A DNA stretch of 45,095 nucleotides from Flavobacteriales bacterium (GTDB lineage: Bacteria > Bacteroidota > Bacteroidia > Flavobacteriales_D > Crocinitomicaceae). Shown piece by piece: positions 39,973 through 45,095 of the stretch. Below the pieces are notes generated by a model that did no database searches, was not told the origin of the DNA, and saw only the letters and a list, made by a program, of their open reading frames with translations. Each line of letters starts with the position of its first letter. The first letter of the stretch is position 1. A program made the translations under genes and the position numbers. Where the stretch lies: positions 1 through 45,095 of the forward strand of contig CANHOA010000027.1 of assembly GCA_947462255.1 (NCBI GenBank), given 5' to 3'.

Positions 39973-40726
39973 GTTTTTCTATTTTATGAAGATAAATGTA
40001 TTTTCTTTTGAATCGATTAATTTTTATTTTTTCCTTTTCGTAAAGTGCCATGGCGCCCAAGCAATATTTACTTAAACGATACGGCCGAATGATTCTATTT
40101 TTCATCGCAACGAAAAAGGGTGATGTTCGGTCAATTTTTTCCTGTTTCAATTCCGCAATAACAAGATTTTTAAATTCCTTCGTTGTATTTTCTCGCTTAA
40201 AGGATAGGTCAAAATCTAAGGTGAGACGCTCATTTTTTGTTTTATTAACCAATGTTATTCGATGAAAAGCATTTTCTAAAATTGGCATTAAAGCTGATTT
40301 TGCGGCTTTGTTATCACTGATAAAAGCATTCATTTCACTGGACAAATTAAACTTGAAATCATCTACTTCTATTCTTTTTTTAATCGTACGACCTTTATAT
40401 TTATGTTTGATTTCTAAAAATAATAAATTAGACTCAACATATTTTCGGATACGTACTTTAAAGCGATTGGTCCTTCCATTATGATGGTCCTTGTAAAATG
40501 TCAGGTTTTGATCATCGAAATATTGACTTTGGTAGCTCGGAGTTCTCACGCTGTTTATTTCTAAAATCGTGTAATTTTCAACTAATTCAGGCAGAATTTC
40601 CGAAAGAATCTCTCGATCAAAAGCAAATTTTGTATCTACACGGTTCATTAATTTAACTCTGTCCATTTGTTCTAAATGGATGGGGGTAAAGGCACGTATT
40701 AGATTATTAAATTGTTCACTTAACAT
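39962..40726 (-). CDS. VTC-domain (polyphosphate polymerase-like) protein
   Basis: A 254-residue cytoplasmic protein with a single VTC domain, the catalytic domain of yeast Vtc4 that makes polyphosphate from ATP. Conserved parts include NRVDTKFAFD, YFDDQNLTFYKDHHNG, the basic RFKVRIRKY, FLEIKHKYKGRTIKK, LTLDFDLSF and the acidic VIAELKQEK, followed by SKYCLGAM. The tunnel Arg/Lys and metal-binding Glu residues appear present, so activity is possible. The paired DUF4956 membrane protein overlaps by 11 bases. No CotH kinase, a frequent third partner, is nearby. A -7 element is only five bases before the ATG. Confidence 0.85.
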   Translation of the reverse strand: MLSEQFNNLIRAFTPIHLEQMDRVKLMNRVDTKFAFDREILSEILPELVENYTILEINSVRTPSYQSQYFDDQNLTFYKDHHNGRTNRFKVRIRKYVESNLLFLEIKHKYKGRTIKKRIEVDDFKFNLSSEMNAFISDNKAAKSALMPILENAFHRITLVNKTKNERLTLDFDLSFKRENTTKEFKNLVIAELKQEKIDRTSPFFVAMKNRIIRPYRLSKYCLGAMALYEKEKIKINRFKRKYIYLHKIEKHAC

Positions 40727-40731
40727 TAAGC

Positions 40732-40739
40732 CAAAGTTA
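40732..40739 (-). promoter_or_regulatory. -7 promoter element of the VTC/DUF4956 pair (TAACTTTG)
   Basis: The minus strand reads TAACTTTG, a TAnnTTTG match, ending five bases before the ATG at 40726. The mRNA is likely leaderless or nearly so. Confidence 0.5.
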
Positions 40740-40801
40740 ATATTTTGAATTGTTTTTTCTAATTTATGCTAAAATAATATATTTTAACGAACATTGAGTT
40801 T

Positions 40802-40809
40802 TATATTTG
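40802..40809 (+). promoter_or_regulatory. -7 promoter element of purT (TATATTTG)
   Basis: TATATTTG matches TAnnTTTG and ends four bases before the purT ATG at 40814. As with the VTC gene on the other side, transcription should start at or next to the start codon. Confidence 0.55.
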
Positions 40810-40813
40810 TCAC

Positions 40814-41974
40814 ATGAGAAAACGTATCTTACTATTGGGTTCAGGGGAGCTAGGGAAAGAGTTTGTTATTGCTTGCCAACGACTTGGTCAATATGTTATG
40901 GCGGTCGATAGTTATCCAAATGCGCCTGCTATGCAGGTTGCGCATGAATGTGCAGTCATCAATATGCTTGATGCAAAAGCGCTTGATTCCTTAGTGGCTG
41001 ATTTTAAGCCGGATATTATTGTTCCCGAGATCGAGGCGATTCGCACAGAGCGATTTTATGATTATGAAAAACAAGGTATTCATGTCGTTCCGAGTGCGAA
41101 AGCTGCAAATTTTACCATGAATCGGAAAGCAATTCGAGATCTTGCATCTAAGGAACTCGGAATTAAAACAGCTACTTATCGCTATGCTAATAGTTTAGAA
41201 GAGTTGACGGCAGGCGTTGCCGCATGTGGGTTGCCTTGCGTGGTAAAGCCTTTAATGTCAAGTTCTGGTAAGGGTCAAAGTGTTATTCGTTCTATAGACG
41301 ATATTGAAAAATCGTGGAACTATGCGATGGAAGGTTCTCGTGGCGACCTAAAGGAAATAATTGTAGAATCTTTCGTTGATTTTGATTACGAAATTACGCT
41401 GTTAACGCTCACTCAAAAAAATGGTCATACATTATTCTGCCCGCCAATTGGACATCGGCAGGAGCGAGGAGATTACCAAGAAAGTTGGCAGCCTATGCCA
41501 ATGAATCCTTCTCATCTCCAAGAAGCTCAAGAAATGGCGGCGCAGGTTACGGCTGCTTTGGGGGGACAAGGAATTTGGGGAGTAGAGTTTTTTATCACAA
41601 AAACGGGTGCGGTCTTTTCAGAATTATCTCCAAGGCCCCACGATACAGGTATGGTTACGCTTGGGGGCACACAAAATTTTTCTGAGTTTGAATTACATGC
41701 CAGGGCGATTTTAGGAATTCCGGTGACTGAAATTACCTTAGCGAAAAATGGAGCAAGCGCCGTAATTTTAGCGAAAGATAACAAGGAGGATTTTCCGATA
41801 ATTACAGGACTTGAGGATGCTGCTAAATTTCCGAATTCAGATTTTCGTATTTTTGGCAAGCCTTCTACGCGGGTTAATAGAAGGATGGGGGTCGCTTTGG
41901 CGTATGGAAATGAACCTGTTGAGGCCTTAGTAGAATCAGCAAAAAAGATTGCTAACATGATTAACATTAATTAA
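40814..41974 (+). CDS. purT: Formate-dependent phosphoribosylglycinamide formyltransferase
   Basis: The 386-residue ATP-grasp enzyme makes formyl-GAR from GAR, formate and ATP in purine synthesis, independent of folate. It begins [14 protein letters not shown], contains the ATP-grasp segments [14 protein letters not shown] and [20 protein letters not shown], and the [17 protein letters not shown] substrate segment, all PurT marks. Length is typical (about 390). The stop codon is directly followed by the ATG of the M61 peptidase gene, so the two are co-transcribed. It is divergent from the VTC gene. Confidence 0.96.
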   Translation: MRKRILLLGSGELGKEFVIACQRLGQYVMAVDSYPNAPAMQVAHECAVINMLDAKALDSLVADFKPDIIVPEIEAIRTERFYDYEKQGIHVVPSAKAANFTMNRKAIRDLASKELGIKTATYRYANSLEELTAGVAACGLPCVVKPLMSSSGKGQSVIRSIDDIEKSWNYAMEGSRGDLKEIIVESFVDFDYEITLLTLTQKNGHTLFCPPIGHRQERGDYQESWQPMPMNPSHLQEAQEMAAQVTAALGGQGIWGVEFFITKTGAVFSELSPRPHDTGMVTLGGTQNFSEFELHARAILGIPVTEITLAKNGASAVILAKDNKEDFPIITGLEDAAKFPNSDFRIFGKPSTRVNRRMGVALAYGNEPVEALVESAKKIANMININ

Positions 41975-43753
41975 ATGAAATTTTTTCTTGGAATTCTTTT
42001 CTCGGTGACCACTTTTCTTTCTTGGTCAATCGATATCGCTTATTCAGTAAGCATGACTAAACCTCAAAATCATTATTTTGAAGTTGAAATGTCACTTTCA
42101 AACATTAATCAAAAGTCCCTAGTGATTAAGTTGCCTGTTTGGGCTCCAGGTTCTTATTTAGTGCGTGAATTTTCTAAAAATATCAATTTAGTTAAGGCCT
42201 TTGATGAGAAGGGAAAAGAGATTACAGTAGAGAAACTATCAAAAAATGCTTGGGAAATAAATACAAAGGGTATTAAATCATTGAAGATTCGATACGAAGT
42301 TTATTCCTTTGAATTATCTGTAAGGACTTCCTTTTTAGACTTATCACATGCTTACATAAGTGGTTCAGGTATATTCATGTATATTGATAATTATAAAAAT
42401 ATGAACGGTACGCTACGTATTTTTCCATTCGAAACATTTAAGAAAATAAATACCGCGCTAACACCAGCGCCGCTTGAGCAGCAGGCGAATGCTTCCCAAA
42501 CTTTTACGTTTGATAATTATGATCAGTTGGTGGATTGTCCGATTGAAATTGGTAATCAAGATGTTTTTGAATTTATGGCAGCAGGTGTAAAACACACTGT
42601 TGCAATGTATGGCGATGCTAATTATACGATCTCGGATCTTAAAAAGGACATGGCCAACATTATTGAAAAGGAAACGGCGGTTTTTGGTGCTAACCCGAAT
42701 AAAAATTATTTATTCATCATTCACAATGTTGTGGATGGTCAAGGTGGATTGGAGCACACAAACTCTACCACCCTGAGCGTCAATCGTTGGACGTATTCTG
42801 GTTCAGAGTACATTGGTTTTTTGAACTTGGTAGCACATGAGTATTTTCATTTATGGAATGTTAAACGAATTCGTCCGATAGAACTAGGTCCTTTTGATTA
42901 TGATCAGGAAGTTTACACTTCGTTATTGTGGGTAATGGAGGGATTTACCTCGTATTATGATGAACTCATTATGCTTCGTTCGGGATATTATTCTCAAGCC
43001 GAATTTCTTACAAAATTACAAAGCCTTATGAATTATGCTGAGGGAAGCGTAGGGTCACGTGTTCAGCCTGTAGCGCATGCTAGCTTTGATGCTTGGATAA
43101 AGTCGTATCGTCCCAATGAGAACAGTTCCAATACAAGCATGTCGTATTATTCTCGGGGTTGTGTATTGGCCGCTGTATTTGATGCGATGATCATCGAAAA
43201 ATATAAGGGTGAAAAATGCTTAGATCATTTTATGCAGCATCTATACAAAACGTATTATGAGGGTAAAAATCGTGGTTTTACAGAGGCTGAATTTAAAAGT
43301 GAATTGGCGGTATTTACCGGTCATGACATGGATGATTTTTTTAAGCGACACATTAACGGAACGGAAATAATTCCTTTTAACGATTATTTTTTAAAAATAG
43401 GGGTTCAAGTAACGCAAAATGCGCTAACGAAGCCTTCCTTTGGCGCAACTGTTCAAAATATCGGTGGGAAAGTAATTATTAAAAATATCCGTGCTGCTTC
43501 TGCTGCAGAAGATGCGGGCTTGAGTGTGAATGATGAGGTAATTGCGTGCAATGGATACCGCGTTGATCAAGCAATGTTTGATGCAATGATGAACGGTTTG
43601 GCCTTAAATGATGAAGCGGAAGTATTACTTTCTCGCGATGAGATATTATTTTCTACTCGTGTAAAAATCACGAATTATACGCGCCCACAATTTTTGATGG
43701 CACCTACGAACAATTCTTCGGAGTCCTTAAAATTTAATTATTGGTTGCGGTAA
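41975..43753 (+). CDS. M61 family (glycyl aminopeptidase-like) metallopeptidase with PDZ domain
   Basis: A 592-residue protein with a signal peptide (about 1-19), an N-terminal beta domain (LPVWAPGSYLVREFSKNI is an M61 mark), a thermolysin-like catalytic domain with VAHEYFHLWNVKRIRP (zinc motif HEYFH at 288-292) and GGLEH (257-261), and a C-terminal PDZ domain (about 485-560, IIKNIRAASAAEDAGL). It should cleave peptides in the periplasm. It abuts purT with no gap (TAAATG), which suggests co-transcription, though no metabolic link is evident. Confidence 0.9.
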   Translation: MKFFLGILFSVTTFLSWSIDIAYSVSMTKPQNHYFEVEMSLSNINQKSLVIKLPVWAPGSYLVREFSKNINLVKAFDEKGKEITVEKLSKNAWEINTKGIKSLKIRYEVYSFELSVRTSFLDLSHAYISGSGIFMYIDNYKNMNGTLRIFPFETFKKINTALTPAPLEQQANASQTFTFDNYDQLVDCPIEIGNQDVFEFMAAGVKHTVAMYGDANYTISDLKKDMANIIEKETAVFGANPNKNYLFIIHNVVDGQGGLEHTNSTTLSVNRWTYSGSEYIGFLNLVAHEYFHLWNVKRIRPIELGPFDYDQEVYTSLLWVMEGFTSYYDELIMLRSGYYSQAEFLTKLQSLMNYAEGSVGSRVQPVAHASFDAWIKSYRPNENSSNTSMSYYSRGCVLAAVFDAMIIEKYKGEKCLDHFMQHLYKTYYEGKNRGFTEAEFKSELAVFTGHDMDDFFKRHINGTEIIPFNDYFLKIGVQVTQNALTKPSFGATVQNIGGKVIIKNIRAASAAEDAGLSVNDEVIACNGYRVDQAMFDAMMNGLALNDEAEVLLSRDEILFSTRVKITNYTRPQFLMAPTNNSSESLKFNYWLR

Positions 43754-43775
43754 AAAAATAATGTTCTTATTTTTT
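43753..43775. terminator. AT-only hairpin between convergent M61 and DUF2490 genes
   Basis: AAAAAATAA (43753-43761) pairs with TTATTTTTT (43767-43775) around a TGTTC loop. The stem overlaps the ends of both genes and gives T-runs in both directions, but it is purely A-T and so weak. Confidence 0.35.
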
Positions 43776-44495
43776 GAGCTTAAGGTTGGTTATCCACATT
43801 ACTTGCATTAGATTTAATACTCTTAAATCTTTTGCGCTGTTTCGAACGGCAAATTGAAGTAAATATCCCAATTCAATTTTTCCTATTTTTTTGGTTTGAA
43901 ATCCTAGCCCAACATAACTCCAATTTTCACTATAAAATGCATTTCGAGGTGTAGTAAGAGTTGTGTAAAATTCATTGTAGGCACTCAAATAAATTTCTCC
44001 TGGATCCAATGTTTTTCCTTGCAAAGGTTTGGTGTAGGCAATCTGGTATCTTAATCGGCTTGAAAAAGGGTAGTGGCCAGTAACTCGGTTTTGAATAAAT
44101 CGTTCTTCTAGTCGAAATCGGTGTGACATTCTGGCATTTCCTAATGGGTGGGCTAATACAACTTGTTGCCAAAGTCTATGTTCATTCGAATAGTTGTTTT
44201 CAAAAGGATTATTTCGCTGAAATGTATAGCTACCCGCCAAATTGAAGTTTGGATTAACAATATAAATAATGCTAGGTTGAATATAAAGTTGCAAATCATT
44301 TGCGGGATAATTTATTCCTCCAATTTTTGTGTCAAAAGCATCTATTGTTGTGGAGATAAATAAATTGTAATTCAATTTATTGCTCAGTTTTCCTGTTTGA
44401 GAAATTGCAGGCAATACTCCCGAAAATTTTAGGTTTTGTCCATGACCAATTACAAGAAAACAGGTCACGAAGAAAGTTGTGATTGTTATTTTCAT
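43767..44495 (-). CDS. DUF2490 family outer-membrane protein
   Basis: The 242-residue product has a signal peptide (about 1-19, ending IGHGQ) and then a beta-barrel-like body with alternating strands. The segment MSHRFRLEERFIQNR and later SRLRYQIAYTKPL and YLSAYNEFY match DUF2490, whose members are predicted outer-membrane barrels of unknown function. It starts within the stop codon of the upstream lipoprotein gene (TAATG) and is likely co-translated with it. Confidence 0.83.
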   Translation of the reverse strand: MKITITTFFVTCFLVIGHGQNLKFSGVLPAISQTGKLSNKLNYNLFISTTIDAFDTKIGGINYPANDLQLYIQPSIIYIVNPNFNLAGSYTFQRNNPFENNYSNEHRLWQQVVLAHPLGNARMSHRFRLEERFIQNRVTGHYPFSSRLRYQIAYTKPLQGKTLDPGEIYLSAYNEFYTTLTTPRNAFYSENWSYVGLGFQTKKIGKIELGYLLQFAVRNSAKDLRVLNLMQVMWITNLKLKK

Positions 44496-44983
44496 TAGAA
44501 TTGGGTGTTTATTGGATTCTCTTCGATTTTCTCTAAGGAAATAAATTTTCCATTCACATCGAAAAAGCAGTCGATTAGTTGTCCATTGTATTGAATTTCA
44601 ATTTCAATGGATGGTTTTGAATCGCTTAGTATTTCATGTAATTCTTTTAATTGAAAGTTTTTGAATTCAAGGATTAGATATTTTGTTATTTGTAATTGGA
44701 CTGTAGGAGAAAGAGATTCAAATTCTATTTCTTTTTCCAATTCAATGATTTCATTATTAGCATTAAATGTTACAGAAATATTTTGCTTTTGTGAACGAAA
44801 ATCTGCTTCTATCCTCTGCGAATTTTTTAAAGCGTAATACTTTAATCTTTTAGCATTCGGGTATTTTTCTAGCAATGTTTTTATTATTGCAGGATTCACC
44901 TTTTTTTTATCTATCCGAACTTCTTGACTACAGGCACTGCAACAAACAAAAAAGAGAAATGTAATTAAGCTACTAATCTTCAT
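44495..44983 (-). CDS. PepSY-like lipoprotein
   Basis: A 162-residue protein with a lipoprotein-type signal (VCCSAC, lipid Cys near residue 18) and two PepSY-like halves: about 30-85 (KTLLEKYPNAKRLKYYALKN then IEADFRSQKQNISVTFNANNEI) and about 90-155 (SIEIEIQYNGQLIDCFFDVNGKFI). Such PepSY-like proteins are periplasmic and may inhibit or regulate partner proteins. It is the first gene of a two-gene operon with the DUF2490 barrel. Only a weak -7 word is seen upstream. Confidence 0.75.
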   Translation of the reverse strand: MKISSLITFLFFVCCSACSQEVRIDKKKVNPAIIKTLLEKYPNAKRLKYYALKNSQRIEADFRSQKQNISVTFNANNEIIELEKEIEFESLSPTVQLQITKYLILEFKNFQLKELHEILSDSKPSIEIEIQYNGQLIDCFFDVNGKFISLEKIEENPINTQF

Positions 44984-45064
44984 AGTATATTTTTTGTCGA
45001 ATGTAGCTAAATAATTTAAGTTAAAATTTGATTTAATTTTTAGTTGCGAAAAATTAACATTTCC

Positions 45065-45076
45065 AAGATTAATCTT
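45065..45076. promoter_or_regulatory. 12-bp perfect palindrome AAGATTAATCTT upstream of the PepSY-like gene
   Basis: AAGATTAATCTT lies about 80 bases upstream of the minus-strand PepSY-like/DUF2490 operon, near the window edge. It could be an operator, but a 12-bp palindrome in AT-rich DNA may be chance. Confidence 0.25.
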
Positions 45077-45095
45077 CCAACACCTTTAGTTTAGC

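Noticed and set aside
1..45095. CRISPR array, prophage, insertion sequence or defence island
   Set aside because: No direct-repeat array, integrase, transposase or phage gene was seen; the region reads as stable core chromosome.

Overview
The window is chromosomal DNA from a member of the Bacteroidota, most likely order Flavobacteriales. The DNA is AT-rich. Promoters carry the phylum's TAnnTTTG -7 element. Two secreted proteins end in type IX secretion sorting domains. The neighbourhoods (tsaE-ald, gatB beside TlpA-like thioredoxins, RRM protein, M16/M61 peptidases, DUF4924, DUF5684) also fit. No mobile element, CRISPR array, rRNA or phage gene is visible, and most genes are housekeeping or envelope functions.

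Layout. 1-2837: a partial oxygen-independent coproporphyrinogen oxidase (hemN) divergent from an FNR-like regulator, with a palindromic FNR-type box between them, then a class I aminotransferase. 3118-9853: envelope and secreted proteins, including two type IX cargo proteins (one with an apparent seven-bladed propeller) and a DUF5684 membrane protein. 10171-15978: an M16 zinc protease and an operon of GT39 glycosyltransferase, PAP2 phosphatase and CPBP membrane protease. 16133-20826: an ECF sigma factor, and an opposing operon of an LTA-synthase-like phosphoglycerol transferase, a lipid kinase, a DinB-like protein and a 56-residue membrane protein missed by simple length cut-offs. 20870-23132: tRNA-Glu, rpsT and a putative porin.

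23153-28717 (minus strand): sucD; an operon of FKBP lipoprotein, TraB/GumN protein, methyltransferase, pRiA4b ORF-3-like protein and CCA-adding enzyme; and an RRM RNA-binding protein. 28932-30753 (plus strand): a SiaC-like protein, a small protein, an OmpH-like lipoprotein and DUF4924. 30750-39204 (minus strand): nine tightly packed genes: lpxK, purine nucleoside phosphorylase, gatB, two TlpA-like thioredoxins, LpxH-like hydrolase, tsaE, an alanine-dehydrogenase-like protein and an HsdR-N nuclease-fold protein. 39262-40726: a VTC-domain plus DUF4956 pair, divergent from purT and an M61 peptidase. The end holds a PepSY-like lipoprotein and a DUF2490 outer-membrane protein.

The most interesting points are: a symmetric FNR-type box placed near -40 for both divergent genes; several -7 elements only 4-6 bases before the ATG, suggesting leaderless mRNAs; the translationally coupled LTA-synthase/lipid-kinase pair, which looks like a diacylglycerol recycling circuit; an alanine dehydrogenase homologue lacking two catalytic residues; and a bacterial VTC/DUF4956 pair. 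Function calls are from sequence reading only; no database search was run.
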